Assembly: GCF_900100015.1 (NCBI RefSeq)
Contig: NZ_FNDD01000005.1
Location: 152,498-216,497, forward strand
From: Vibrio xiamenensis
Lineage (GTDB): Bacteria > Pseudomonadota > Gammaproteobacteria > Enterobacterales > Vibrionaceae
Reading direction: 5' to 3'
DNA length: 64,000 nt
Shown piece after piece: positions 46,440-56,413 of the stretch. Made by a program: the position numbers and the translations under genes. Each line of letters begins with the position of its first letter. Position 1 is the first letter of the stretch. The notes below the pieces were generated by a model. The model had not been told where the DNA came from. It saw nothing but the letters and a program-made list of their open reading frames with translations, and did not search any database.

Positions 46440-47693
46440 CTAAAGGTTGAGGTTGTTATCCAGCATTTGACGCGGTACAAACATGTCTTTCTCACGCTTT
46501 AACGAGCTGTAATCAACGAACATGCTTTTAGCCGATAAATAGCGACGAAGCATATCCCCAGCAACCGTTGAAATAACCTCTTTTTGTTCCAAATCGTTAT
46601 AACGGCGTTTAAACGCGAGCGTTTGCCCCCATTCGCCCTCTGGCGTCGCCAGCGCAACCGAAAACACGCCGTCTTGAACTTTCCCCGTTGCAATGGCGAT
46701 GTCAGTGGCGCATTTATCACGCGTCGCGCCAGCAAGCGCAAACGCCGCAGCGAGCGGATCGTTGTCCGTTTCACCAACATCGATGTGATTCCCCAAAATC
46801 CAACCGTGTGCACACAGTGCGCTCGCCTTGGCATCGGAATGTAGCCAATTTGATAACCATCCTTTTGTTGACTGCTCTGCCACCGCGACCGAACGTTGCT
46901 TCTCAGCCAGCAAATGCCCAAGATGCTCAATCAAAGGCTCATCAACGCTAACCACGTGTGTTTCGATCAACTTAAAAATCACATTCAGCACTTTAACGCG
47001 CTGCTCTAAATCATCGGCAGGACCAAACAATTTCACTTGAATAAATGGCAAGTAAGAGCGATACCCCAGCATGTAACCCGTCGGCAGCTGCACTTTATCA
47101 AGTTTGTCAGACAGCGCAGACTCTGACGTTCCAAAGGTATAAAGACGGCTACACTCTTGGCCTTGATGATCCGGGTTATGGGCTTGAATATCCGGCAAAA
47201 TCAAGCTTTCCACCATATGTTTAAATTCACTCGGAACCCCTGGCGTAAAGTAAAACACACAATCATTAATGCGCATTTTAAAACCGCAAGCCGTGCCTAG
47301 CGGGTTATCGAGCATGTCGGCCCCTTGTGGCAACATCGCTTGCTTTTTATTACTCTCCGGCATCACCATTGAGCGGCCAGCAAAAAACGCTTCGAGATTT
47401 TTCAGCCAAGTCTCATTCAGTTCTAAAGGCACTTCTGCCGCTTGCGCTGCTGCGGCCGAGCTCAAGTCGTCACTGGTTGGCCCAAGGCCACCATTCACGA
47501 TCACCACATTGGAATTAAAACTCAGCATCAAGAGTTCTTCGACTAGCGCCGACATTTGGTCTCCCACCGTCGAGCGTTTAACTAGCCCAAATCCTGCATC
47601 AAAAAACAGCTCTGACAACCAAGAAGCATTGGTATCAACGATATCGCCATGCAGCACTTCTTCCCCGGTACTTAACATCGCTATTTTCAGCAT
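46440..47693 (-). CDS. yfaY: CinA-like protein, YfaY type, with degenerate C-terminal domain
   Basis: 417 residues. The N-terminal 170 residues are a MoCF/COG1058 domain (LSTGEEVLHGDIVDTNASWL, VNGGLGPTSDDLS, GTACGF, TPGVPSEFKHM), linked in CinA to ADP-ribose pyrophosphatase activity. The C-terminal 160 residues resemble the NMN deamidase (PncC) domain, but the catalytic AESCTGG block is replaced by AEQSTKG, so deamidase activity is doubtful. E. coli YfaY, encoded near nrdAB, has the same character. Single gene. Confidence 0.88.
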   Translation of the reverse strand: MLKIAMLSTGEEVLHGDIVDTNASWLSELFFDAGFGLVKRSTVGDQMSALVEELLMLSFNSNVVIVNGGLGPTSDDLSSAAAAQAAEVPLELNETWLKNLEAFFAGRSMVMPESNKKQAMLPQGADMLDNPLGTACGFKMRINDCVFYFTPGVPSEFKHMVESLILPDIQAHNPDHQGQECSRLYTFGTSESALSDKLDKVQLPTGYMLGYRSYLPFIQVKLFGPADDLEQRVKVLNVIFKLIETHVVSVDEPLIEHLGHLLAEKQRSVAVAEQSTKGWLSNWLHSDAKASALCAHGWILGNHIDVGETDNDPLAAAFALAGATRDKCATDIAIATGKVQDGVFSVALATPEGEWGQTLAFKRRYNDLEQKEVISTVAGDMLRRYLSAKSMFVDYSSLKREKDMFVPRQMLDNNLNL

Positions 47694-47876
47694 ATGTGTT
47701 CCTTGTATAAATCGGTGTTATTTAGGCTCGCGCAATGAAACGAATAAAATCAAAAACATTGATAACAATTTTCAGTGCGTGAGTTTCTTATTTGGAACAG
47801 TGGTTCGTTTCCAATCCGCTATCTTTAATGGGATAATTTTATTTTTGATTGTTCATTAATCATACTGGAGCGTTGA

Positions 47877-48809
47877 GTGTCTACTAAAAGCATCGCGGCT
47901 CTGATAGCCTGTTTTTCATCATCTTGTTACGCATTCGATGGCTTATCATCCCTAAATAGCGAATTTACCTACACGGACAATATCAAACAACCTCTTCTGA
48001 TGACAGATTCATCAAGCGATTCGCTATTGCCAGCGGATTTTTATTCAAACTATTCGCAACTTACAAGCAATAGTTATGCCTTAAACTACGACGAAAGCAC
48101 GCTCGACCTCGAGCCAACACCGCTGCCTAAATACCTTTCCGTCTCCGACCAAAAAGACTGGGACTATCTTCTGCATCAGACCTATACCATCTTAGGTTTG
48201 AGCGTTGTGACGGCGGCAACCATGACCTTGTTACCCGAATCGGTGACTAAGTGGGATGAAGAATCACGAAGCCTCAAAGGGCTGGGTAAAAAATGGAAAG
48301 ATCATGTCACTGAAGGCCCGGTATGGGACAGAGACGAGCATTTTCTCAACTATGTCATGCACCCCTACTTTGGCGGTGTTTACTATACCGCCGCGCGCCA
48401 TTCAGGGTTCAACGAATTCGAATCTTTTCTTTATTCCGCCACAATGTCGACGTTCTTCTGGGAGTACGGTGTAGAAGCGTTTGCTGAAGTGCCTTCTTGG
48501 CAAGACATTTTCATTACGCCATTTTTAGGCTCTGTGGTCGGTGAAATGATGTTTGAAGCAGAGCAGAATATCGTGGCATCGGGCGGAGAAGTGCTCGGCT
48601 CAGAAACCATGGGCAGCGTGAGCCTGTTTTTCTTAAACCCGGTTGGGCATATTCACGGTTGGGTCTCCAATGCTTGGGGCGGCAGCGCAGAGTTTCAATT
48701 TGTTGATAACCCTTGGTTTGACAACCAAAGCGCTGCCAAATTCGCTGCAGATTCCGGCGCTGTTTACGACTCAGCTTTCTATGGTGGGCAGTTAACCATC
48801 ACTTTTTAG
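47877..48809 (+). CDS. DUF3943 family protein, probably exported
   Basis: 310 residues from a GTG six or seven bases after GGAG. A signal-like N-terminus ending CYAFDG suggests export. The middle and C-terminal parts carry the family features: HPYFGGVYYTAARHSGFNEFESFLYS, then FFWEYGVEAFAEVPSWQDIFITPFLGSVVGEMM, with several hydrophobic stretches that may be membrane-embedded. The family is widespread in Gram-negative bacteria and has no known function. A hairpin follows at 48833. Confidence 0.85.
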   Translation: MSTKSIAALIACFSSSCYAFDGLSSLNSEFTYTDNIKQPLLMTDSSSDSLLPADFYSNYSQLTSNSYALNYDESTLDLEPTPLPKYLSVSDQKDWDYLLHQTYTILGLSVVTAATMTLLPESVTKWDEESRSLKGLGKKWKDHVTEGPVWDRDEHFLNYVMHPYFGGVYYTAARHSGFNEFESFLYSATMSTFFWEYGVEAFAEVPSWQDIFITPFLGSVVGEMMFEAEQNIVASGGEVLGSETMGSVSLFFLNPVGHIHGWVSNAWGGSAEFQFVDNPWFDNQSAAKFAADSGAVYDSAFYGGQLTITF

Positions 48810-48832
48810 TGCCAGTACCACACCGAGTTGAC

Positions 48833-48857
48833 GCGGCAGTTACTTGCCGCATTTTTG
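48833..48857 (+). terminator. Probable terminator after the DUF3943 gene
   Basis: GCGGCA and TGCCGC form a six-base stem with a six-base loop, followed by ATTTTTG. Confidence 0.7.
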
Positions 48858-48994
48858 TGTATCGCTATTAATATTAAGCAGTTGCATACACGATTAGTGC
48901 TAAAAATTGACCTATATCAAACTGTCTGTTGGTTAAGATCCTAAACTAAATTAGACACCTAAATTTAGCAATTGCTCGCAGTTAGGAGGCAAGC

Positions 48995-49513
48995 ATGAAC
49001 AGCACCTTTATCGTCAATTTCGTTGGCAAAGCATCACCTGCAACGATCAAACAGTTAGCAGCAATTACTCATGAAAACGGTGGGAAATGGCTGGTTAGCA
49101 AAGTGAACTTCATTGATGACCAAGTCGCGGCGGTGATCAAAGTTGAGCTGCCTACTCAAAATGAAGCCATCGTCAAACAAGCCTTCCAAGCGAACCCTGA
49201 TCTTCTTGTTCAACTGACTGACTCATCACAGCACGCTCACAATGCCGATGTGGTTTATCAGTTGCGTATTGATGCCAATGACCGCGCAGGGATAGTCAAT
49301 GAAATCACTCATGTGCTTGATAACCAAGGTATCAACATTTTGGATATGGATTGCCAACGTGTGTTTATCGTGGGTGGTGCTGGCGGCGGCGGCGTAAGCT
49401 CGAGCCTGTTTACCGCTTCGATCGCGATTAAGATTCCGGAAAATGTTCAAATCGATGATGTGGTTAAAGAGCTTGAGTCTTTAAGTGAAGACACCAAAGT
49501 CATGAAAGAATAA
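48995..49513 (+). CDS. Double ACT-domain regulatory protein, GcvR-like
   Basis: 172 residues with two ACT-type modules: an N-terminal one (FIVNFVGKASPATIKQLAAI) and a clearer C-terminal one (VVYQLRIDANDRAGIVNEITHVL). GcvR in E. coli antagonises the glycine cleavage activator GcvA in response to glycine, so an amino-acid-responsive regulatory role is likely. A glycine-rich loop (GGAGGGG) interrupts the second module. A good AGGAGG precedes the ATG; a terminator follows. Confidence 0.85.
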   Translation: MNSTFIVNFVGKASPATIKQLAAITHENGGKWLVSKVNFIDDQVAAVIKVELPTQNEAIVKQAFQANPDLLVQLTDSSQHAHNADVVYQLRIDANDRAGIVNEITHVLDNQGINILDMDCQRVFIVGGAGGGGVSSSLFTASIAIKIPENVQIDDVVKELESLSEDTKVMKE

Positions 49514-49540
49514 TAATCTTGAGTTGAAACAACTGGTTAA

Positions 49541-49566
49541 AAAGGAAAGCTTAGCTTTCCTTTTTT
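49541..49566 (+). terminator. Terminator after the GcvR-like gene
   Basis: AAAGGAAAGC, TTA loop, GCTTTCCTTT and more Ts. Confidence 0.88.
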
Positions 49567-49716
49567 ATACACTTAAACTTTTGATCTAGATAACATAGTT
49601 GCATATAAATCCAGCAAAGCCGAACCACTAAGCCACAATAACTAATAAAGAACAGATCATGTGTGAACGTTGCAACACCATGATCACTATATTGATTGGC
49701 TAGTAAAGGTTTCGTT

Positions 49717-51315
49717 ATGTTAAAGCTCGGAAATATTAAAGTGAGTTACAAGCTCGCCACTATGCTGGTGGCCTGCATAATCGGCTCACTCATTCTGCTT
49801 TTAATTGCGGCAAATACCCTCAAACACAACCTCATAACCGAGCGGGAAGCACGCCTGAATGCGGTTCTTCATGCGACCTTATCGCAAGTCACGCAGCTAC
49901 AAAAAAGCCTGCCGGAACAACAAGCCAAAAATGAAGTTAAATCACTGGTGCGAGCGCTTCGTTACGACGGCAACAACTATGTGTTCATCATTGATGAAAA
50001 TCGCACAGCGATCGTCCACCCGCTCAAACCTGAGCTTGAAGGCAACCAAATGGGCAGTAATGGCGAAACCTTTTGGGCAAAAATGGTTGAAACCGCCAAA
50101 AATGGCCAAGATGGTAAACTGACGTATCTGTGGAAAACCGCAAATGGCTCACCCGCTGACAAGTTGTCACTGGTACACGGATTTAAACAGTGGGGATGGA
50201 TTTTCGGCACCGGAATGTTGCTTGATGATGTGGAAACGGCGATTTTCAATCAAGTCATTAATATGGGTTATGTCACCCTGATCTTAGTGGTAATTATGGC
50301 GGGCATGGGCTTTGTGATAAGCCGTGCTATCGCCTACCCACTAGAAGAAATCAAACATACGATGAAAGCCATTGCCGCAGGGGATCTCACCGCAAAAGTG
50401 CCGATTCTTGGCAAAGATGAAATTGGTATTGTGGCTGAGCGAATTAACCAAAGCGTCGAGTCGGTGCGAGTGGCATTGATGGAGTCGGTGCACTCCGCTG
50501 CAGCGCTGTCTGATGCGGCTGGCCGCATTGCATCATCGGCTGAAGAAACCAGCGCTTCGGTCTCCAGTCAGCGCGATCAACTCAACCAACTGGCGACAGC
50601 AATGAATGAGATGAGCGCTACCGTCAACGATGTGGCTCAACATGCAGAAGATACCGCTCGCGATACCAAAGACGCATCAAAAGAAGCTTCGCTTGGCGAT
50701 AAAGACGTCCACTCGAGTGTAGACAGCATCAAAGCCTTATCGCAAGAGTTGACTCACGCCTCAGAGCAAGTCAATAAGCTTAAAGAAGGCGTCATGCAAA
50801 TCAGTGAAGTGACTAACGTAATTAGCGCCATCTCCGAACAAACCAATTTGCTGGCACTCAACGCGGCGATTGAAGCAGCACGCGCTGGCGAACAAGGCCG
50901 CGGTTTTGCTGTTGTGGCCGATGAAGTGCGTAATCTCGCCAGTCGTACCCACCACTCCACCGACGAAATTCAAACCACCATCAATCGCTTGCAACAGCTG
51001 GCAATGACCACCGCCAGCGCGATGGAGAAAAGCCATAGTTTGGCGGTAGATAGTGTTGGACGTTCTGAACAAGCAGGTAACGACTTAGCCATGATCGTTA
51101 GCCACATTCAGCACGTCAGTGATAAATCAATTCAAATCGCAACGGCGGCCGAAGAACAGAGCTCAGTGGCTGAAGAGATGAATCGCAACGTTAGTGGTAT
51201 TAATGACTCCGCTTTAGAAATGGCGTCTGCCGCTAAATACCTTGCTGAAGAAAGTGAAAAACTCGCTGGATTGTCGCAAATTCTCGACCAGCGATTACTG
51301 AAGTTTAAGCTTTAA
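49717..51315 (+). CDS. Methyl-accepting chemotaxis protein with sCache_2 domain
   Basis: 532 residues from ATG 49717, eight bases after AAAGG. One membrane segment (about 13-32), a periplasmic single-Cache domain (about 40-180; [16 protein letters not shown], then [18 protein letters not shown], the family hallmark), a second segment (about 183-203), HAMP and the signalling domain with the conserved tip. sCache_2 receptors often bind short carboxylates such as pyruvate, lactate or acetate; the ligand here is not determined. Monocistronic with its own terminator. Confidence 0.92.
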   Translation: MLKLGNIKVSYKLATMLVACIIGSLILLLIAANTLKHNLITEREARLNAVLHATLSQVTQLQKSLPEQQAKNEVKSLVRALRYDGNNYVFIIDENRTAIVHPLKPELEGNQMGSNGETFWAKMVETAKNGQDGKLTYLWKTANGSPADKLSLVHGFKQWGWIFGTGMLLDDVETAIFNQVINMGYVTLILVVIMAGMGFVISRAIAYPLEEIKHTMKAIAAGDLTAKVPILGKDEIGIVAERINQSVESVRVALMESVHSAAALSDAAGRIASSAEETSASVSSQRDQLNQLATAMNEMSATVNDVAQHAEDTARDTKDASKEASLGDKDVHSSVDSIKALSQELTHASEQVNKLKEGVMQISEVTNVISAISEQTNLLALNAAIEAARAGEQGRGFAVVADEVRNLASRTHHSTDEIQTTINRLQQLAMTTASAMEKSHSLAVDSVGRSEQAGNDLAMIVSHIQHVSDKSIQIATAAEEQSSVAEEMNRNVSGINDSALEMASAAKYLAEESEKLAGLSQILDQRLLKFKL

Positions 51316-51330
51316 CGCTTTACTCAAACG

Positions 51331-51355
51331 AAAGCCCGCATTCGCGGGCTTTTTT
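51331..51355 (+). terminator. Terminator after the sCache chemoreceptor
   Basis: GCCCGC and GCGGGC stem with a four-base loop and six Ts; also usable by the converging efflux operon. Confidence 0.92.
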
Positions 51356-51379
51356 GCATAAGTTGTAAACTATCGGTCA

Positions 51380-52921
51380 TCAATGCGCTGCGGAGGTATC
51401 TACACCCTTAGCAGGCCTTGGCGCTAGCCAAATAACGCAAGCAGCGAAGGTAAAAATACAAGCGATCACCACAAAGATCTGATTGGTCGCCACCATCACA
51501 CTCTCTTTTTGTACCATCCAATCGACCGCAGAACGCACTTGGTCCATCGACATTCCACTTTGCTGCATCGCACTGCTCGCCATTCCGCTCCGATCGGTAA
51601 GACCGGCAAGCTCTGCATGAACATAACGCCCTTCTCGCTCCCAACTGGTATTGACCATCGAAGTGGCGAATGCACCCGCTAGGGTTCGCAAGAAATTCAT
51701 CAGCCCCGCCGCCGACTCCATTTCATTGTTCTTAACTGAGCCGAGAGCAATCGCCGTCAGTGGTACGAAAAATAGTGCCATACCCAGACCTTGATACAAC
51801 ATCGGCATGCTGACCTGGCTAAACGTCATTTCCAAATTGGCAAAGCTGCGTACAAACGTCCAACCGCCAAGCCACAGAACTCCGACAAACACCATCGGCC
51901 TTGGATCAAATTTTGACGAGGCGTTGGCAGCGATGGGCGCGATAAACACCGCTAGTATCCCCATCGCAGCAGTCGCATAGCCAGCGGTGGTGGCGGTATA
52001 ACCCATGTAAATCTGTAGCCAAAGCGGCGTAACCACTGTCGTGGCAAAGAATGCGCCAAATGCCAGCACTAAAGTCACCATGCTGACCGCATAGCCGCGG
52101 TGCCGAAATACTTTTAGGTCGACCACCGGATCTTTTTCCGTTAGCTCCCAGATAAGGAAGGCAGCAAAACCAATCACTGCGATGATGGCAAGCACCACAA
52201 TGCGATTCGATTCGAACCAGTCGCGATCTTTCCCCTCATCGAGCATAATTTGCAGCGCCGCAACCCAAACCACTAAAAGCCCGAGACCCACTTTATCGAT
52301 TTTCGATGCAATAGTTTTCGTTTCAAAGGCTTGCAACAGTTTCCAACATGCCAGAGCGGCAATGATCGCAAACGGCATTTTGATGTAGAAAATGTACGGC
52401 CAGCTGTATTGGTCACAAAGAATACCACCGAGAATCGGCCCCATGATTGGCGCGACCAAGGTCGTCATACTCCAGATACCAATCGCCGCATGGCTTTTAT
52501 GTTTGGGGAAAATTCGCATCATCAACGTTTGCGACAGTGGCATAAGCGGCCCGCCAGAAAAACCCAGCAGGACGCGAAACAGCACCAACATCGACATATT
52601 AGTCGCCAAGCCGCACAAAAGAGAAAATACACCAAACATAAAAAAGCAGGTCGCAAACACGCGCACCGAGCCAAACCGGCGTGAAAGCCAACCGGTCAAA
52701 GGAACGGAGATGGCTTCCGCCACCGCGTAAGAGGTAATCACGTACGTCCCTTGGCTGGTTGATGTCCCCAAGCTACCCGCGATATTAGACACTGACACGT
52801 TGGCAATGGTGGTATCGAGCACCGCAAGAAAGTTCGCCATGGCTAAACACAGCGCGCCAAAAAATAACGCGCTGCCTTTTAGCGGCTGAACCTCCTCAGG
52901 AGAATGTTGTTGAGCGTTCAT
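51380..52921 (-). CDS. vceB: DHA2-family multidrug efflux permease, VceB/EmrB-like
   Basis: 513 residues with fourteen membrane segments. Family motifs: LAVLDTTIANVSVSNIAGSLG (motif D1 of DHA2 pumps), TSYAVAEAISVPLTGWLSRRFGSVRVF and GPLMPLSQTLMMRIFP. It is the inner-membrane proton-drug antiporter of a tripartite pump. ATG 52921 follows GGGAGAAGTC and is 13 bases after the membrane-fusion gene's stop, so it is last in the operon OMF-MFP-permease, the gene order of vceCAB. Confidence 0.92.
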   Translation of the reverse strand: MNAQQHSPEEVQPLKGSALFFGALCLAMANFLAVLDTTIANVSVSNIAGSLGTSTSQGTYVITSYAVAEAISVPLTGWLSRRFGSVRVFATCFFMFGVFSLLCGLATNMSMLVLFRVLLGFSGGPLMPLSQTLMMRIFPKHKSHAAIGIWSMTTLVAPIMGPILGGILCDQYSWPYIFYIKMPFAIIAALACWKLLQAFETKTIASKIDKVGLGLLVVWVAALQIMLDEGKDRDWFESNRIVVLAIIAVIGFAAFLIWELTEKDPVVDLKVFRHRGYAVSMVTLVLAFGAFFATTVVTPLWLQIYMGYTATTAGYATAAMGILAVFIAPIAANASSKFDPRPMVFVGVLWLGGWTFVRSFANLEMTFSQVSMPMLYQGLGMALFFVPLTAIALGSVKNNEMESAAGLMNFLRTLAGAFATSMVNTSWEREGRYVHAELAGLTDRSGMASSAMQQSGMSMDQVRSAVDWMVQKESVMVATNQIFVVIACIFTFAACVIWLAPRPAKGVDTSAAH

Positions 52922-52934
52922 GACTTCTCCCACT

Positions 52935-54134
52935 CTAGCTTGGATCCGCTGCGCTGTGTGTCGATGCTTTCGCCGTCACAGACTGGGATGCTTGGCTATC
53001 GGTATCAATCTCCACTTCCATTGATAAGCCCACTTGCAGCGGATAAGCCGCGAGCTGTTGTGGGTCAAGTTCAATTCGAACTGGCAGGCGTTGCACGACT
53101 TTGATCCAGTTGCCGGTCGCGTTTTGCGCCGGAATCATCGAAAATGCCGAACCGGTACCGCCAGAGAGACCTGTCACAACACCTTGATATTTAACGTCAT
53201 CGCCGTATAAATCCGCTGTTGCTGTCACTCGTTGACCAATTTTCACATGTTTCAAATCCACCTCTTTGAAATTGGCATCAATGTGCATGTGATGAATCGG
53301 TACAATCGCCATCAAAGGTGCACCAATTTGAACGCGTTTACCGACCTGAACACGACGCTGAGCAATCACCCCATCAACAGGCGCGCGAATCACAGTGCGG
53401 TCAAAATCAACGCGCGCTTGATTTAAACGAGCTTTGGCTTGTAAAACTTCCGGGTTATTCTCAAGCGTGGTGCCTTCAATATGCGCCGCATTGGCTTTTT
53501 TCTGGGCAATGGCTGACAAACGATTCGCTTGCGCTTGCGCCGCCGCCGCTTCTGCCGCATTCAAATTCGCTTGCGCTTGGCGCAGCGCGGTTTGCGCATT
53601 GGTCAATTCTTCACCGGACACCGAACCCGATTTCACCAAGTCTTTACGACGGTTAAAATCGATTTGTGCGCGGCGAAAATCGGCTTGCGCCGACTCAAGT
53701 TGCGCTTTTGAACGGGTTTGATCCGCTTCGCGAGCTTGAACGAGAGCAGATAGCCCTTCATCGCTGGCAAAGTAACTTTTCACTCTTTGCTGCGCCAACG
53801 CGAAATCCGCTTCAGCGCGATTGAGCGCCAACTGGGCATCAGTATCATCAATACGCACCAACACGTCGCCTTGGTGAACAAATTGGGTGTCGGTAACCAG
53901 CACATCGTGCACGATGCCGCCCACCGAAGGCGTGACCTCGGACATTTCAACAGCCGCATACGCATTATCTGTGCTGACAAAGCGTGAACCAATAAAATAC
54001 CAATAGGCCGAATAACCACCGCCCGCGATAACGATCGCCGCCGCCAGTGCCATAAAACCTTTTTTGCGCGCAGGATTACTGCCTGTGCTTGTTTCAACCG
54101 GTTGTAGATCTTGTTGTGATTGTTGCATGTTCAT
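52935..54134 (-). CDS. vceA: Efflux periplasmic adaptor, VceA/EmrA-like (HlyD family)
   Basis: 399 residues. A cytoplasmic start and one membrane segment (about 27-47) lead into a biotinyl-lipoyl half-motif (FVSTDNAYA, then VHDVLVTDTQFVHQGDVLVRIDD), a long coiled-coil hairpin rich in Ala, Gln and Arg (about 100-220), the second half (IRAPVDGVIAQRRVQVGKRVQIG) and a beta-barrel. It bridges VceB to the outer membrane channel. AAAGG lies before the ATG. Confidence 0.93.
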   Translation of the reverse strand: MNMQQSQQDLQPVETSTGSNPARKKGFMALAAAIVIAGGGYSAYWYFIGSRFVSTDNAYAAVEMSEVTPSVGGIVHDVLVTDTQFVHQGDVLVRIDDTDAQLALNRAEADFALAQQRVKSYFASDEGLSALVQAREADQTRSKAQLESAQADFRRAQIDFNRRKDLVKSGSVSGEELTNAQTALRQAQANLNAAEAAAAQAQANRLSAIAQKKANAAHIEGTTLENNPEVLQAKARLNQARVDFDRTVIRAPVDGVIAQRRVQVGKRVQIGAPLMAIVPIHHMHIDANFKEVDLKHVKIGQRVTATADLYGDDVKYQGVVTGLSGGTGSAFSMIPAQNATGNWIKVVQRLPVRIELDPQQLAAYPLQVGLSMEVEIDTDSQASQSVTAKASTHSAADPS

Positions 54135-54149
54135 TGGGAAACCTTTGAT

Positions 54150-55643
54150 TTATAGAGACTGACTAGATTGGCTTGATGCATGTTGTGCCGACGGCGTCGA
54201 GGTATGGAAACCGCCACCTAAAGCGTGAACAAGTGCGATGTCCAAACCAAATACTCGCGATTGCAAATTGACTAATGCACGCTCGTTATTGAGCACCGAC
54301 TCTTCGGCCACCAACACTTCTAAGTAAGTTGCGAGCCCGCCTTTGTAGCGATTTGATGCGATCTGCAAAGCGTGGTTCGCCGCATTCACGGCTTCTTGCA
54401 TTTTATCGATTTGCGCATCGATAGAGCGGCTACTTGTTACCACATCCGCGACTTGATGAAGCGCTTGGGTCAAGGTGTTGTCGTAGTTGCTCACTGCAAG
54501 TTGATAGCTGGCTTGCGCGGCGTTGAGTTGTCCATCTAAGCGACCGCCCGTAAAAATCGGCAAGTAGATCGCCGGTTGTACGCTGCCTGCGCTATTGCCA
54601 TGGTCAAATAAGTTATCTAAACCAAACGCTTGGGTACCAAGAAAACCGCTAATGCTGACATCTGGATAAAACTGCGCTTTGGCAACACCAACGCGATCAG
54701 CCGCCGCTGCCGCGCGCCAACGTGCTGCAGTCACGTCCGGACGATGACCAATAAAGCCAATACCAAGATCAGATGGCAAACCAAAACGCTTAGTCAAACG
54801 AATGTGCGGTGTTTGAATCATCAAAGCTTTGTCCGGCCCTGCTCCGGTTAATGCAGCGATGGCATTTTTTTGCAACGCGACTTTTTCTTTTATGCCCAGC
54901 AATTCGGATTCAATACTGGCGCGAATCGCGATCGCGTGGTTAACAGAGCCCAATGTTTCAAGCCCGTTGTCATAGCGTTTTTGCAAAAGCTCAACGGTTT
55001 TTTGCCGTACAGCGAGTGCCGACGCAACGGTTTTCCGATTGTCACAAAGGCGAGCTAACTCCGCATAAGCATTGGCAATCGACGTTGCTAACATCAATCT
55101 CGCCGCACTTGATTCAGTTTCAGCTGCGGCTAAATCTGACGTAGCCGCAGCAACCAAATTGTGGTTTTTGCCCCAGAAATCGAAGTCGTAACTAAAATCC
55201 ATCGTAATGGAGCCGTAATCATTCCAACCTGAAGGTGGCATATACGCTTTATAAAGTTTGCTGACTTTGCCCATTTCCGCAGACGCCCCTGCGCCGACCT
55301 GAAAATCGTCAACCGCACCAGCTTGCTGAGCAATACCTTGCGCCTGAGCAAGACGCGCCTTAGCAATTTTGATACTCGGCGACACATTGAGCGCCTTTTC
55401 GATCAGCGCGTTTAGTTGCGGGTCACCGTAACGCTCCCACCAACGATCACTTGGCCAATCGATTGCCGCGATCTCTTGCAAACTTTGTTTGTAACTTAGG
55501 TTTTCAAGCGAACTGAGGTCCGCGTTGAGGTCTTTGTCATTTAGGTTTACGCACCCACCGAGTAATACGCTACTAATCAACACACTGATATATAAGCGTT
55601 TCCCCATCCTATTTTGATCTTTATTGGTTTTCATCGGCTTCAT
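54150..55643 (-). CDS. vceC: Outer membrane efflux lipoprotein, VceC/NodT family
   Basis: About 497 residues from ATG 55643; ATGs at 55634 and 55607 are also possible because no strong ribosome-binding site is visible. A lipoprotein signal ends LLGGC (about residue 31). The mature part has two outer-membrane-efflux repeats (WWERYGDPQLNALIEKAL, RPDVTAARWRAAAAADRVGVAKAQFYPDVSI). It forms the trimeric exit duct of the pump. It is first in the operon, 15 bases before vceA, and divergent from the TetR gene. Confidence 0.92.
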   Translation of the reverse strand: MKPMKTNKDQNRMGKRLYISVLISSVLLGGCVNLNDKDLNADLSSLENLSYKQSLQEIAAIDWPSDRWWERYGDPQLNALIEKALNVSPSIKIAKARLAQAQGIAQQAGAVDDFQVGAGASAEMGKVSKLYKAYMPPSGWNDYGSITMDFSYDFDFWGKNHNLVAAATSDLAAAETESSAARLMLATSIANAYAELARLCDNRKTVASALAVRQKTVELLQKRYDNGLETLGSVNHAIAIRASIESELLGIKEKVALQKNAIAALTGAGPDKALMIQTPHIRLTKRFGLPSDLGIGFIGHRPDVTAARWRAAAAADRVGVAKAQFYPDVSISGFLGTQAFGLDNLFDHGNSAGSVQPAIYLPIFTGGRLDGQLNAAQASYQLAVSNYDNTLTQALHQVADVVTSSRSIDAQIDKMQEAVNAANHALQIASNRYKGGLATYLEVLVAEESVLNNERALVNLQSRVFGLDIALVHALGGGFHTSTPSAQHASSQSSQSL

Positions 55644-55663
55644 CTTGTTAGATATTATAACTA

Positions 55664-55680
55664 AACTGTACCGTACAGTT
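55664..55680. promoter_or_regulatory. Palindromic operator between vceC and the TetR gene
   Basis: AACTGTACCGTACAGTT: two perfect eight-base arms around one central base, in the 104-base gap between divergent genes. This is the expected place and form of a TetR-family operator controlling both. Confidence 0.78.
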
Positions 55681-55747
55681 ATAACTTGACAAATTTTTGC
55701 CGTCAAGCGAAAATTGCGCCACATATCAGCCAGTAAAGAGTCCTTTT

Positions 55748-56350
55748 ATGCGTGTTAAAAGCGAAGAACGCCGCCAAGCCATTCTTGATATCGCAAAGAA
55801 ATCCTTTTTAGAACAAGGATTTGAAAAGACTTCGATGTCTTTTATTTCTAAAGAATTGGGGGGTTCTAAGGCAACGCTGTACAACTATTTCGATTCAAAA
55901 GAAGAGATTTTTGAAGCCGTTATGCACCAAGGCATGGCAGAGCAGATCCTAAAAGCGTTTTTGATGCTAAAGGAAAAAAGTGATCTTGAGTCCGATTTAA
56001 AAATTTTTGGATTCAAATATTTAAGGTCACTGCTGAGCCCAGAGCCGATTGCTATCTATCGCATGGCGGTCAGTGAATCAGAACGTTCAAACCTTGGGCG
56101 CCAGTTTTATGCCAATGGACCTGAGAAAGGGATTCACTCGATTTCAAACTACCTGCAAAATCAAGTGGAAGGTGGTGCGCTCGTTGAGTGCGATACCACA
56201 CTGGCGGCGTTCCAACTGCAAGCATTACTCAACGCTTCGTTTATCGAACGTTACGCATTAGGTGCCATCGAAGCGCCTAGTGATGCACAAATCAAGCAAC
56301 ATGTAGAATTTGCGATTGATTGCTTTCTGAAACTCTATCGTAAAGCTTAA
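55748..56350 (+). CDS. vceR: TetR-family repressor, VceR-like
   Basis: 201 residues from ATG 55748, preceded by AAAGAG; a frame extending to 55697 is unlikely. N-terminal TetR DNA-binding domain: ERRQAILDIAKKSFLEQGFEKTSM, then GGSKATLYNYFDSKEEIF. The C-terminal ligand domain is not diagnostic. Divergent placement and the intergenic palindrome argue that it represses the efflux operon and itself, as VceR does for vceCAB in V. cholerae. Confidence 0.88.
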   Translation: MRVKSEERRQAILDIAKKSFLEQGFEKTSMSFISKELGGSKATLYNYFDSKEEIFEAVMHQGMAEQILKAFLMLKEKSDLESDLKIFGFKYLRSLLSPEPIAIYRMAVSESERSNLGRQFYANGPEKGIHSISNYLQNQVEGGALVECDTTLAAFQLQALLNASFIERYALGAIEAPSDAQIKQHVEFAIDCFLKLYRKA

Positions 56351-56367
56351 AAGTGCCCTATTTTGGC

Positions 56368-56398
56368 AAAAAAAGAGCAGCGAATCGCTGCTCTTTTT
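56368..56398. terminator. Bidirectional terminator between the TetR gene and nspC
   Basis: A near-perfect palindrome (AAAAAGAGCAGCGA and its complement around one base) with A and T tracts, between convergent genes. Confidence 0.93.
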
Positions 56399-56413
56399 CT
56401 ATTTATCAGTGAG

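Noticed and set aside
47269..47859. 196-codon plus-strand frame over the CinA-like gene and its upstream region
   Set aside because: Mostly antisense to a conserved gene, Ser-rich low-information translation, no start signals.
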